64,000 bases of DNA from Nemertoderma westbladi (GCA_032718475.1 JAUCBJ010007156.1:1-64000), one strand, 5' to 3'; shown: positions 12,511 to 23,742, counted from the first letter of the stretch. Notes: generated by a model not told the origin, from the letters alone. Numbers and translations: made by a program.

Positions 12511-13442
12511 GTTTATGCGATTATCCGCAACATTCATTCCCCAAGTTTGTTCCTACAGTAATTGTGTTTGTTATACATACCGTTATAGTTAAATTAACCC
12601 CGGTACTATACGGGCTGTTTGGCGTAGGTAAAGACTGGTGATTTTGTGCACCGGTTACTCCAGCAGATGCCGTGGTTCTTTTAGCTGTTCAAGTATATTT
12701 AACTACTGATTATTTGTTATACAAGTACTTGTACCTAATTTAGGGTTTAGTGTACAGTGCTTTCCGAAAGTAATTAGTGTAGGCATTATATTTGTGTTGT
12801 AAAGTGGTTGATAGGCACGTTCGATTAGCTCTATTAACTTCTAGGTAGGAACACTCCGTGATACATAACGTAGTACCTATAGCGATACGGCTATAGGTCG
12901 TCAGGCGGTGGTATTTTCCTATCTGGACAACGCAGTGTACTTACTACTACGTATTATTTTCAAATACCGCAGTACCCTGTCAGTTGTAATAACCAGATTC
13001 TAACCCTTTGTTAGGCTGGTTTGTAGACTTCTTGTAAAATTACCCTAAAAATTAGTATTTTGTGTTTTTTGTAAATTTTTGTGTTTATTTAGAGATTGTA
13101 ATCTCACCCGAATTGTACGTAATTTGTAGTAATAAGTAACTTAGGTAAATTAGAAATATTTGTTTTAGTGTCTTATAAGTAACACTTCATTGAAAGCGCA
13201 CCGCTTTGTGTAGTGATTACCCCCCAGAAATAATAACATTTATTTCAAACATTGACAAAACCCATTAAAACGGGTATATATATATTATAAATCAACTCAA
13301 ACGATTTATAAATAGTAGGCCTGCCATACAACAATTAGGTCTCAATATCAGTTGGACTACTGTTCAAATAACGGTAATAAAGTAAGTAAAGTAACAAAGT
13401 AACCCTAAAGTTCAGAAATTCAATTATTTAAAATAATTGATA

Positions 13443-13724
13443 TACCGGTATTTACGATAGGCCTATTATCTTTATTTCTGTAAATTTAGGCTGAAATTAT
13501 ACCGGTACTTGTAATTAATTCTAGTCCAGAATTATATATACTACAAATTGTAAGCTGTATACCGGTATTCCCGATAGGCCTATTATATATTTATATATAT
13601 TTGTGCTAAAATTATACCGGTATTCTGAGATAGACCTAGTCTGTAATAATACTTATATATACTATAAGCATACCGGTATTCTAATATATTATATATCACG
13701 CTACACTGAGTAGCAGTACCGGTA
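13443..13724 (+). promoter_or_regulatory. Array of TACCGGTA palindromes before gag
   Basis: The 8-bp palindrome taccggta occurs at 13443, 13500, 13560, 13615, 13671 and 13717, a spacing of 46-60 bp, and several copies are followed by gataggcctatt-like words. The array ends 89 bp before the gag ATG. BEL-2 has the same palindrome at 48735, 48790, 48858 and 48916. Regular spacing of a perfect palindrome suggests protein-binding sites or an RNA structure, though decayed tandem repeats would look similar. Confidence 0.65.
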
Positions 13725-13812
13725 ATTAATTACTAGGCTAGTAGTTAATACTGAGTTACTAGACTTACTCAGACTGTAATACAGCAGTAGACATTCAACG
13801 GTATACATAGTC

Positions 13813-16800
13813 ATGTCTGATACTAAGCAGAACCTGTCAGACAGTTTATTAGATGTAACTATCTGCGACTCAGATAGAGACGTACAACCGTCTGGTCGTA
13901 AGTTCAGTTCACCTCCCACTGTGAGGAAGGTCATCCCTCCAGTAGTAATAACAGAACCTAGGCTAGTCCAACATCGTAGGTCTATCATAGGCACCCGAGC
14001 TCAGGTCAAGCGGGACCAAGAAGCAGCGGACCAGCAACAACCCGCTAGTCAAGAACTTATTCCTCAGCGGCCCAGCAGCTCCAGTAGTGAGGATACTGTA
14101 GAGCTGACACCCGAGCGCGGAGCAGAGATGACGGATGCGGTTTATACGGATCCCCTTCTCATCCTTCCTGCAGCCGTACTCACTAGGTTATTGATCGCGG
14201 TGGAAGAACACCAGATCGATTGGGCGAGAAGTCAACGGTCAACTAGAGATAGTTATGCGGGATACATGAGTGAAGAACTGAAGTCTATTGTCGAGTCGCA
14301 ATGGAACTTCCCCGGACCCGGACTCCCGTTTGATTTATCAGAAGCTGCCTGGGAAGACATACACCGGATGGGAGTAGCCAAGGAAACCATCGATCCAGCT
14401 GTGTGGAAGAGGTCCGCAGCCGGATACGCACAGGGATTCTTCAGCTCTATAGAGCGATTAAAAGAACAACTGTTTCAACAACCTCAAGGACCTCAAGAGC
14501 AGGGATTGCTGCTTTATCAAGTTAGAGAAAGAATTCTACGAATCAGGCTAATCTTATCAGCCTTTGAGGAAGCTTCTAAACGAAGACAAGACACGTCGTT
14601 GCAAGTCGCCGTAAAGACTTGGTTTCAAAGGGTGAATCTCCAGGTTCAAGGAACAGCTCAGTGGAAAGCTCAGCTGGAGGAGCGATCAACCCATGGAGAA
14701 TCAACAGACGCCACTTTTTCCCAAGTGGAAAGTGAAGCGACGGCAGAGAAACCACATAAGAGGGATGCCATTGACATCTATCTGTCAGACTATCAGCGTT
14801 TTTTAGGTGATGACGAGTTGAGGAGAAGGTTAGAGGGACTTAGCCCTAATAGTGAAGGAACCAAGCTTGTGTTGGATGCCATCGATGTGGAAATGAGGGC
14901 TGCGAATCAGGCTAAATTTGATGAACAACTCCGCATCACACGAGTCCAAGAAGAACAAGTAAAGAAAAAACGTATAGAAGACAGAAAGAAAGCAGCAGTG
15001 GTAGCCGCAGAAGCAGAAAGAAAGGTGGCAGCGGCCAAGGCAAAAGCGGCAGAGGCAGCGGCCAAGGCAGCGGCAGAGGCAAAGGCGGCAGAGGCAGCGG
15101 CAGAGGCAGCGGCAGAGGCAAAAGTGGCAGAAGCAGAACGGAAGGCGGCTGAAGAAACCACCCAATTAGAATTGGAAAACATTCAGGAGAATCAAGACTG
15201 CATAAATAAACAGTTAACAGCTAGTAATATGCAGATGATGAATCGATCTACTCCCAAAAGACAGGGATATACATCATCTGAGGAAGGCGATACCACCGAT
15301 ACTGAAGGCAAAGGAAATAGATCTCGTCTAAGCAGACGTAAAAGAACATTCCACCGTCAGAAATTGCCTGATTTGCCTCCAGCTGTTAGAAGGCAACTAA
15401 ATAACACCAACTTAGGTAGTATAGAGCCCACGGACCAAATAATTAAAATAGAAAGACTCCCTACGATAGTAGATGAGCCTGAAATAATTAGGCCTGTTCT
15501 TGAAATCACCCCTTCGGTGATAGACACACCTGTACTCCCTGAAGTTACCTCTAAATTCCCTCTGCATAGCACTAAGCTACCTGTGCCCCGTAGAACTGCC
15601 CCGGAGACAGTTCAGGTCCTGGACCCCGAGCGAAATATTCACAATTTGTCGCCCGTTGTCCCTCGTCTGCCCGCTACAACGTTGGCGACTCCCGCTTCGG
15701 CGGTCGAATGGGTGGACGAGAGACGGCGGGGGATGGATATCCTGCTCGGGCAGATGCAGGAGACTGTCCAGCAATTCAAGGGCACAGTAAGGGAAAGTAG
15801 GCTAGAGTTGCAAGAAGTGCAGCAAAGTATCGCGCTTGAACGCGATAAATTAGTAAATACCCAAAAGGGTATACCACCACCCTCTGTAACAATGTGTCAA
15901 CCTGTTAGGTCTGAAGTATTGCATGCGCAAGGTGTGGAGCCTACACGCATATATACTGCTAGCGAAGTAGAAACTCCTATAGTGAACCCTATTAAGGGTA
16001 ATTATAGACCTGTTGATAATGATATTCCCTATAGAACTGATCATAATCCGAGAAATTTATATACCGATAATTCGATATTAAATAACACGATGGCCCAAGA
16101 AAGTTTTACGCGTCAAATGGCTAGAACCGAAGCCCGGCAAGCGGTAAAGGTGGGAGAGATAGTCAAATTCAATGGAGATGAGATGAAATGGTTACCTTTT
16201 AATGAATATTACAAAGATAACATACAGAACTCTGTACTATCTAATGGAGAAAAACTTAGATACCTCATCGAGTGCTTGGAAGGATCTCCCAAGTTAATGG
16301 CGTTAAAGTTTATTGGACATCCAGACGGATTAAGACAAGTTTGGGACACACTAAACATCAGGTATGGTAATAGGACTAACATAGCTAGGTATTTATATGC
16401 GAAATTAATGGCGCCCCGCAAGTTTCTTAGCAGCGGGATTATAGAATTTTCCGATGAGATTCAGGAGATCTGTAGACAACTAGATTGGTTAGGTAAGTCT
16501 CATGAATACCAGAATTCTATGGTTGTAGGAGCCTTAGCATCTACTTTGCCCAAGGGTGGAGTAGGTACACGCTGGGACAAGAAGGTGTTATATATGATGG
16601 AACAACAACAACGAGACCCTACCATGGCTGATCTCATGTCATTCCTGGATAGCGAGGTGAAATTACAGCTCATAAAGCAGTCCAGAGAGAAGACAGCGGA
16701 AAGTAAGGTAAGTGAGAAACCCGTTTCTAGGAGAAGGGTAATACCAGTATGTTATACCGACGATGGTGAAAGCCAAACTTCTCAAGGAGAGGACAGCGGG

Positions 16801-18738
16801 AAAGACACTGACAGATCTTATGTCAATAAAATGCCTAAAGATCAGGTAAGTAAATCCAAGTCTCGACCCAATGACAGAAGGGAACCGGTACAAAAAACCC
16901 CTCCTACGTCTCCTAAAAGAATTCAGGTGAGAAAGCCCGAGGAAAGAACAAGTGTGCACCACACAGCACATGTTAAAGTAAGTAACATCAAGCCCAAATG
17001 TGTGCTGTGCGACGGGCCCCACCGTTTAAATGCGTGTGATAAATTCCTGAGGAAATCACTAAAGGATAGACGTGAAGTCATGTGGGATAAGCGGTTGTGT
17101 TATAATTGCCTCAGACGAGGACACCAACGGCGAACCTGTAACTCCGACGCAAGGTGTGCACAGTGCGGCGCAAAACATCATATCTTGTTGCACACGGAAT
17201 TCGAACGAAACAGCCCGAGTCAGGTAAGTGAGTCCGAACTACATGTCCAATTCAGTGATGTGAACGACACTGATCAATCTGAGATGGAAGGATTCTATAC
17301 GGACGAGTTCTCCGACCAAAACGAATCCTGTTACCTAATAAACACCACCGCAGTGTATCGAGCACTCATGTATGAGAAAGACACAGACAGCGACCTCACC
17401 CTAACTACTTCAGATCAACAACCATCTTGGAAAGCGCCAACTTCCAATATAGGAATCCGAGAATTTCCTGTAGTCCAGTTACGGGTCCACGGACCTCAGA
17501 AGAGCTATATAGTGAACGCCCTCCTGGACTCCGGTAGCACAGGAACATTCATCGATAAAGAGCTAGCCGAAAATATATTTGCTGGACAACCCAAGTTCCA
17601 AACTAAGCTCAACATGTCAGGCATTATGCAAGTTTGGAAATCTACAATAACAGCTGATTATTATGTCGGAGCGTTGTCCACCCCCCAGGACGAATTAGGA
17701 GAACACAGCATAAGGTCAGTGAAAATGGTGGCTATAAAGAACTTCGCTACTACTCAAGCAGACCTTTATGATTGGGACGAGGATGAGAGCATCCAACATC
17801 TTAACATACCTCGATTCCAGACTGATTATCCTGGAGTGCAAATACTCATCGGCCAAAACGCGCATGAGGCGCTGGAGACATTAGAGAAACGACCTGCTCA
17901 ACCACAACCACTTCAGCCCTATGCGGTAAGAACTAGAGTAGGTTGGTACCTTACTGGACCTTCCCGTAGAACGCTCAGAGAAAGACTGCTTCAAGATCGC
18001 GTCTGCCAGCGGAGTAAATGGGAAGATGATACTAGTGAGGGAGACGACCCAACTGAGGGAACACCATACTCCTCAGATAATGACGATATTAGCTCCAATT
18101 TAGATCAATGGAGATATTGTCCCAAGAAGTTTAATCCAACGGACATCGCTTCCAGAGGAGTAACTCCTCAAGAACTGACAGATACTACAGACCGGTTAGG
18201 TGAACCCGACTTCCTGAGTAAGGAGGATGAATGGCCTCCCCATCTTACTCCGACTGAGATTAGACCAGCCAAGGGAGCGGAGAAAGTTAAACCTAAAACC
18301 CGGGTGGGTGGAGCGGAGTTATTTGAACCCGGGATAAATCTGTCGGTATTACATATTGCCAGAGACGACGCCGTGGATCTGAACCTCCCCACCGCGAGTG
18401 GATCCTTCATGAAGATCAGAGAGAGCGATTGGAGCTCTGGAACATCAGACGTCTCGCAGGGACTCTCACCTCTCCTGCAGAGAGCGACGGACCACTATAG
18501 CTCCTGGAATCGGCTTTGTGACGCCGTCATATACTTTGAGCGATGTTTCTATCATCACTATTCTAGGACGAAGAGGAAACCTGGAATTGTATTCAGGATG
18601 CAGCGACTCAATCACCCAGTCGGTCGTTTGTGTTTACCGGAAGGGAATGGAGGACTCTCCGGAAACTGTGGAAGGCAAGATTCTCATCCCACGACCACCT
18701 CCCTAATCCTTCAAACATCTAGGGACTCCATAACGTAA
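13813..18738 (+). CDS. BEL-1 Gag-protease polyprotein fused across RT and integrase deletions
   Basis: A 1641-codon open frame. Residues 1-370 are an unrecognised helical N-terminal Gag region shared with BEL-2. About 380-445 is an Ala/Glu/Lys-rich coiled coil. About 776-880 is DUF1759-like Gag. Three Cys/His motifs lie at about 1063-1127 (CVLCDGPHRLNAC, CYNCLRRGHQRRTC, CAQCGAKHH). Retropepsin ALLDSGSTGTFID is at about 1236, followed by a DUF1758-like segment. Around 1415-1435 the text jumps to the post-RNase H connection (NPTDIASRG), so RT and RNase H are deleted in frame. Around 1585 it jumps to the last residues of the integrase C terminus, deleting the integrase core. The start matches that of BEL-2. 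It can supply particle and protease functions only. Confidence 0.9.
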   Translation: MSDTKQNLSDSLLDVTICDSDRDVQPSGRKFSSPPTVRKVIPPVVITEPRLVQHRRSIIGTRAQVKRDQEAADQQQPASQELIPQRPSSSSSEDTVELTPERGAEMTDAVYTDPLLILPAAVLTRLLIAVEEHQIDWARSQRSTRDSYAGYMSEELKSIVESQWNFPGPGLPFDLSEAAWEDIHRMGVAKETIDPAVWKRSAAGYAQGFFSSIERLKEQLFQQPQGPQEQGLLLYQVRERILRIRLILSAFEEASKRRQDTSLQVAVKTWFQRVNLQVQGTAQWKAQLEERSTHGESTDATFSQVESEATAEKPHKRDAIDIYLSDYQRFLGDDELRRRLEGLSPNSEGTKLVLDAIDVEMRAANQAKFDEQLRITRVQEEQVKKKRIEDRKKAAVVAAEAERKVAAAKAKAAEAAAKAAAEAKAAEAAAEAAAEAKVAEAERKAAEETTQLELENIQENQDCINKQLTASNMQMMNRSTPKRQGYTSSEEGDTTDTEGKGNRSRLSRRKRTFHRQKLPDLPPAVRRQLNNTNLGSIEPTDQIIKIERLPTIVDEPEIIRPVLEITPSVIDTPVLPEVTSKFPLHSTKLPVPRRTAPETVQVLDPERNIHNLSPVVPRLPATTLATPASAVEWVDERRRGMDILLGQMQETVQQFKGTVRESRLELQEVQQSIALERDKLVNTQKGIPPPSVTMCQPVRSEVLHAQGVEPTRIYTASEVETPIVNPIKGNYRPVDNDIPYRTDHNPRNLYTDNSILNNTMAQESFTRQMARTEARQAVKVGEIVKFNGDEMKWLPFNEYYKDNIQNSVLSNGEKLRYLIECLEGSPKLMALKFIGHPDGLRQVWDTLNIRYGNRTNIARYLYAKLMAPRKFLSSGIIEFSDEIQEICRQLDWLGKSHEYQNSMVVGALASTLPKGGVGTRWDKKVLYMMEQQQRDPTMADLMSFLDSEVKLQLIKQSREKTAESKVSEKPVSRRRVIPVCYTDDGESQTSQGEDSGKDTDRSYVNKMPKDQVSKSKSRPNDRREPVQKTPPTSPKRIQVRKPEERTSVHHTAHVKVSNIKPKCVLCDGPHRLNACDKFLRKSLKDRREVMWDKRLCYNCLRRGHQRRTCNSDARCAQCGAKHHILLHTEFERNSPSQVSESELHVQFSDVNDTDQSEMEGFYTDEFSDQNESCYLINTTAVYRALMYEKDTDSDLTLTTSDQQPSWKAPTSNIGIREFPVVQLRVHGPQKSYIVNALLDSGSTGTFIDKELAENIFAGQPKFQTKLNMSGIMQVWKSTITADYYVGALSTPQDELGEHSIRSVKMVAIKNFATTQADLYDWDEDESIQHLNIPRFQTDYPGVQILIGQNAHEALETLEKRPAQPQPLQPYAVRTRVGWYLTGPSRRTLRERLLQDRVCQRSKWEDDTSEGDDPTEGTPYSSDNDDISSNLDQWRYCPKKFNPTDIASRGVTPQELTDTTDRLGEPDFLSKEDEWPPHLTPTEIRPAKGAEKVKPKTRVGGAELFEPGINLSVLHIARDDAVDLNLPTASGSFMKIRESDWSSGTSDVSQGLSPLLQRATDHYSSWNRLCDAVIYFERCFYHHYSRTKRKPGIVFRMQRLNHPVGRLCLPEGNGGLSGNCGRQDSHPTTTSLILQTSRDSIT

Positions 18739-20391
18739 CAACATATGGAGTGGGTGTGTGACTCTATTATTTTATATTATTTTATTATTTTTATATTTAC
18801 GTATGTATTACTATGTAATTTTATTATAATCGTTTTCTTTAATTTTATTCAGTAGAATGTTATTTTAGCGATTATTTAGTAGATTAGTGCAATATATATT
18901 CGCGTTTATTACTTAATTACGTATATATTATATTTAATGCGACGGCAAGAAATAATTCTTTTTCTCTTTCCTTACTGTCCGTATTACATTACAAATACGT
19001 AACTACAGTAAGATGAAATGTCCGTACTTATTAAAGTACAATAAAGCCACTACTATATTTAAGTATTATTGGTAGGCAGAGTATTAGGAATGCAAAGTTC
19101 AGATCCTCGTGTCTCGGCTAAACCAAGCTCTGGGTAGACCTTGGAAACGACTTGCCTCTTCACACTGACATTGCTTCGTGCGATATTGCTCTCATACCGT
19201 ATATAATAATACATATAGTAGCGTGATGTCCCTTTAACAGTAGCGTATAACGCAAAATAAATCTGTTAAACCCTTTGACCATCTGTAATTCTAATCGATT
19301 AAGATATCGTGGCACCCACCGATATACTTGAAAGACAAATTATAGAATCAGTGGTTAACGTCCCCAGACAAGTTCTGGAATAAATCGGTGCCCATCTCAA
19401 ATATTAATTAGTTAATATTTACAAATCAAATAAGTCAAAATCTGTAAAATTCAGATCCTTCAACAATTCTAGTCAATTAAGATATCGTAGCATTTACCGA
19501 TATTCTTAAAGAGACAATTTTCTTAGAATTAAGGATCTTGTGTCCCTAGACAAGTTCTAGAATCAAAATATGTCCATTTAATTATCAAATAATAAAATTT
19601 CAGGGAATAAATTTAAATTCATGTCTTTTAATGAATTTAATAAATTGCCATTTTACGCAATTTATAACATTCCCAAAATTCCATTAATTAATAGATCAAG
19701 GGAGCGGAGATTTATATTATTATGCGTATGCGTGTACGAAAGTCTCCCAAATATAGTTAATAGCCGATAAAATTCGTAAAGTCATGTATAAACAGGACAT
19801 TGACAATTAAAGAATTACTATTAAATAACATCCCAGATCTGTATGCATTGGAACTACCCTAATTCTACCGCTAGCTTTGCATAATGTCACCATAGCAACA
19901 ACCACGCTAGAATTAGAATTGAGTTAAAAGAACAATAGAAAGCTTGTCCCATTGAATAACATAGGGAATAAATAGCGCACTACTAGTATCCAAGGATACA
20001 TAATAATACAGTGACATTCTGGAAGGCATTGACTAACGGACAAATGGCCCGAATGTGTGTAATTTGTGACAAGTTGTGTGTGTGGTATTTGTGAGTTTAT
20101 AGGTGAATGTTACTGCTAAGGTGTGTTTACAGTAGCTAGTCGCAATCGTAAAAGTAACCTAACTCTCCAAGGAAAACCTGAAGTACATCTAAGTCTTTGG
20201 GACGGACAGTCGAGTGACTTGTGTCGGTTGTCGTTGTCGTTGTGCGGCTACGTCGTTGGCGAAAGTACAGCGGCGACGACACATCGGCGCTGAGGATCTC
20301 GTACTGTCCGGGGGTTGATTGGGTAGGCAGCGACGCCCGCTCGCCTAAATATAAACTCATTATAATATAGATAAACTCATATATAGCAGAT
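18739..20391 (+). other. BEL-1 spacer between pol and ORF-X
   Basis: This is 1.65 kb without coding signal. A roughly 140-bp block at 19064-19206 is almost the same in BEL-2 (42780-42925, reverse strand), more alike than its surroundings. Two direct repeats of about 110 bp follow with a 178-bp period (key word attaagatatcg at 19298 and 19476). BEL-2 has the equivalent pair 164 bp apart. The spacer could hold an internal promoter, splice acceptor or translation signal for ORF-X. None is identifiable by eye. Confidence 0.7.
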
Positions 20392-21718
20392 ATGACGGAG
20401 TTGATAGAAGATGGTCTTGGTATCGGGGAACGATATATTCTACTTTCAAACATTTGTCGATAGCTTGATACGCGGTGATACTAGTCCAACTACTACGAAG
20501 GATGATGGTCGTTATATCGAACCGCCAATGTCCCAAGAGCAGCTCACGCGTGAGTTGGACTATAAGAAATTCACCGCTCGATATACGCAGCGTAATGGTA
20601 CGTATATGGGCTTCTTAACTACTGGTCATTCTATCAATTTACACAATACGGACTATGTCGACTATATATCCTGCCCAGCGGAGTCGGAACCATAAGCTGA
20701 AATTCGAATGCGAAAATTCTATTCGAAATCGGCTCGAAAGAAAAGACATTAAAGAAACAAATAAACGCGGTAACTCCAACATATATTTGGAATTCTTGAT
20801 AGAAGCATTGTAACAACAAATAAATATCATCTGCGTTTCCCCTACCAGACGTACGTCTTTGGTATTATTACGGTAAATGCCCTAGACCCAGCCAATAAAC
20901 GGAAAGACATAAACATCCACGGAAACGTCGTGTTAAACACAGTTGTGTTCGTTATATTTACTGGAGTTTCGAGCGAAACTTGTTTGACGTATCACCTATG
21001 CTCACTCGGCTCTAACGATCCTAGAGTAAACCTACGATCAGAGTCCCGGAATACTCGGTCAAACCTCCTCATTCCTTAGTTGGACCTCAGACCTGCGATC
21101 CTGGTGGTGTCGCGGATCCTCGCGGACGGTATTCACTGTTCAAGATCTAGTGCTACCCTAACAATTAATCGGTAACACTCCGACAGTGATTTCTAGCTAG
21201 CCGCCCATCTTACCTAGCTGGATTATGACGCAGACACCTAATATCATTATCCAACCGTATGGTCGTCCCGTTTAACGCGATACAACCCTTCATCAAAGTG
21301 AAGGAGAGCGTTGTACGAAACGAGTTAAACGCTATTCTATAAAGATCAAAAAGAAACCTGCGTTTGTTCAGATAAATGTAAGTTACAACAGTAAGTCCAA
21401 TCGATAAACAAATTGGCCTTATCTCAGTTCGATTGGGAAACCTCGAATCTCAAAGAAGATATCAAGCTTAGAAAACCCTATTCTCTGCGAGAGTTTTGGA
21501 CGAACGTATCCCATGACAAGCGGAGGAAAATCAGCTCGAGGAGAAGCATATCGAAATGGACGAGACACCGACCGTAAACCCAAACCTTTTAATGCAATAA
21601 TATTGTACCCTTCACCCAGGAGTTATGGCCCTCCTAGTAAAGTGGCTTCCCCCAAAGAGAAAATGACTCTTGCTAGCTTTAAAAACTGCGTAAACGCCGT
21701 CCGCGCAAGAAAGACTAA
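20392..21718 (+). pseudogene. BEL-1 ORF-X remnant (N-terminal section plus tail)
   Basis: It begins ATG ACG GAG TTG ATA GAA, matching the BEL-2 start at 41616, then shifts frame near 20440. The YIEPPMSQEQLTRELDY segment is nearly identical to BEL-2. From 20700 to about 21555 the nucleotide sequence aligns along the whole ORF-X1 of BEL-2 (for example tgccctagaccca at 20879) but with many frame-breaking changes. It then jumps directly to the basic C-terminal tail, so the ORF-X2 and ORF-X3 sections are deleted. The tail frame is broken by loss of one A near 21690. A TGA at 21514-21516 lies at the same place as the BEL-2 TGA at 40225. The element moved recently without a working ORF-X. Confidence 0.82.
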
Positions 21719-21796
21719 CTGTTTAGAGTATCTTTATGTTTTAGAAACTGTGATTTTTATATTTTATAGACTGAAAATCCCATTTTCTGGGAGCGG

Positions 21797-22987
21797 TGTA
21801 AAAGCTTTTGCTGAATTGTCCGGTTATTTTTCCTTATTTTTCCCGTAAAATACTCTGTAGTTGGTTTACCAGGCATAAAAAGGCCGTGTCCTTGCTGTAC
21901 TGGTGTTTTAGCGGACATAAAAGCTATTTCTTCTGTATTTGTACTTTAGAGGACATAATCCGTAATTCCGTGACGTAAAAGCTCGATACTCTTGAAAACA
22001 GTGTCGCTACCATGACGACGGCTAGCAGCTGATATTGCCACGTCGACGTTTCTTTGTTTCTTTGTTCTCTCGTTGTTCAGGTTGACCAATCAGAGCGTTT
22101 GTTGTCTCTGTGTTGGAGGTATATACAGAAACTCAGTAGTTCAGTGTTATGTTTTTGCCCAGAGCCTAAGAACCGGCTTTGGCACCTCCGTGTTTCAGTT
22201 TTTAGTCTTACACTAGTAGGTTTAATTATAAGGACATATATCCTTTAACTGCTAACTGATCATACATACTGACTGCTGAAACATTGCAAACTCATAACAA
22301 TCAGTGTTCAGTTGTTGTTTTATACTGCTATTTACTGTTAGTTCTTCATAATATGGTTGATGAATTATTATATTTGGAATAACTATAAATAACCCCGAAA
22401 CCCAATATTCTTGATATACCGAAGGTAAGAGAGAAAGGTTACCAATAACGATTGTGACTTATGTTAAAGTGGTTTGAAGTGAATCTAATGTTATTTGATA
22501 GACCCTACATGAGTCAGTCTGTGTTCCTTTTATATGTGACTAAAATCAGTGAAGATTGGCAGATTAGTGTGCAGTATTGTGCAGCATTGTGTATGAGTGA
22601 GTCTGTTAAAGAAGCAATTCCTAAAGAATGCGCCATATATGTGAATTATAATTGAGCCATATCGTTGTGAGTAGTTTAAGTCATAACTCTGTTTATATAG
22701 ATAAAGCGCCACGTCCTAAAGGAACTGTTAATATTCCCGAAGGTGAATAATATTGTCAGAGATTATATAATACTGTCAGTCGAATAATACATTAGGCTTA
22801 CATAGCAATAAAATTAAACCGTCGAACCCAATCTCCCGGGAATATCCAGCGGGTGAATGATCGCGCACAGATTGGTTTCGACTAGTGTAGTGAATCAAAT
22901 ACTTGTCAGAGACTAAAAACCGATTTAATATCTAGAAGACATCTTAATTTGGTGGGTTAAACTGCCAAAGGTCTGAAAGCGCGAACA
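21797..22987 (+). repeat. BEL-1 3' LTR (1191 bp)
   Basis: The copy of 10458-11648 ends gcgaaca and is followed by the target duplication ctatg. It is preceded by a purine-rich ctgggagcgg tract at 21787-21796, which is conserved before the BEL-2 3' LTR (37215-37224 on the reverse strand) and is the likely polypurine tract for plus-strand priming. Confidence 0.95.
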
Positions 22988-22992
22988 CTATG

Positions 22993-23742
22993 CGACTTAC
23001 CCGGTGGTACCCCGAACAAACCGAGTGGATCCACCGCCAGAAACGGGCTCCCGGGATGCGACCGGCGGGCTATAAGGAAGGTTATCGTAGCGAGAACATA
23101 CTCCGCCAAAGCCCAGCATTCCGCGGGCTACCGGCTACTGCGAGAATCCCCAAAAGTGACCGACGGCTGGAGTATTACGCCGGCGTACCGATCCCGATAT
23201 TCTTCGGCCTGGAGATGCAACTGGAGGTGTGCGGAAACTACGGTTCGGAACAGTGTCCACGCGGAAGGAGAAATCGGGTTACTGATTCGTGCCTCCAGCT
23301 CCTTGGGATACTTTACTGTCCCTATTGCGTGATATCGGGCCACGATGTTTCGGTTTGTCCTACCCTTTACAACCTATGCACAAAATGCGGTTTCTGTGGA
23401 CATTCCGAGAGCCCCCGTTGTAACATAAAGTGTCCTACTAAGGACGTAACAGCTATGGGAAATATGGTTATGTTTGAAACCTATGTCAATAACCACGTAA
23501 AGACCAAAGTGCGTAGAAATGCTTGAAATATTGCGCAAGAGATGGCGTGCGGATACTTCTCATTCCCAGAACGCCTCCATACGACAGCGACGCTACCATT
23601 CCATTATGTGGATCTACTATTGAGCGCTGGATTATTCGGTCCATTCAAGATCCTCAGGCGCTTATACTCCTACAAAGAAGAATTCGGTGATGGAAAGTGG
23701 TTTCCAATCCAATTGTCAGCAGATCTGCTGTATGTCATCTGA
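22993..23742 (+). pseudogene. BEL-0 ORF-X, 3' part with two zinc knuckles
   Basis: This continues the frame cut at 10457. The RLTRWYPEQTEW segment matches ILEWYQGPQ of BEL-2. Two CCHC knuckles follow: CPYCVISGHDVSVC (spacing 2-4-4) and CTKCGFCGHSESPRC (2-4-5). These sit where BEL-2 has CAYCRLNNLHIFAVC and CHHCQLKGHASFDC. A TGA at 23524-23526 interrupts the frame, which then reads on in frame to 23742. The basic tail seen in BEL-1 and BEL-2 is not evident. Nucleic-acid binding is the natural inference from the knuckles. Confidence 0.75.

Larger units (their letters stand above)
11649..13812 (+). other. BEL-1 5' leader
   Basis: The 2.2 kb between the 5' LTR and the gag ATG has no long open frame. 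It contains a 289-bp tandem duplication and an array of TACCGGTA palindromes, both also present in the corresponding BEL-2 leader (48538-50728). The region directly after the LTR (ttaaaggatatagcttctg) should hold the primer-binding site, but I could not match it to a tRNA 3' end. Packaging and dimerisation signals would be expected here. Confidence 0.75.
10458..22987 (+). mobile_element. BEL-1: complete but internally deleted BEL/Pao element
   Basis: It is bounded by 1191-bp LTRs with TG...CA ends and flanked by the 5-bp target duplication ctatg (10453-10457 and 22988-22992). Layout: LTR, 2.2-kb leader, gag-protease frame fused across deletions (13813-18738), spacer, ORF-X remnant, purine-rich ctgggagcgg tract just before the 3' LTR, LTR. 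RT, most of RNase H and the integrase core are absent. The LTRs differ by about one base by eye, so the insertion is recent. It interrupts ORF-X of BEL-0. No canonical primer site starting TGG follows the 5' LTR. Confidence 0.95.
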
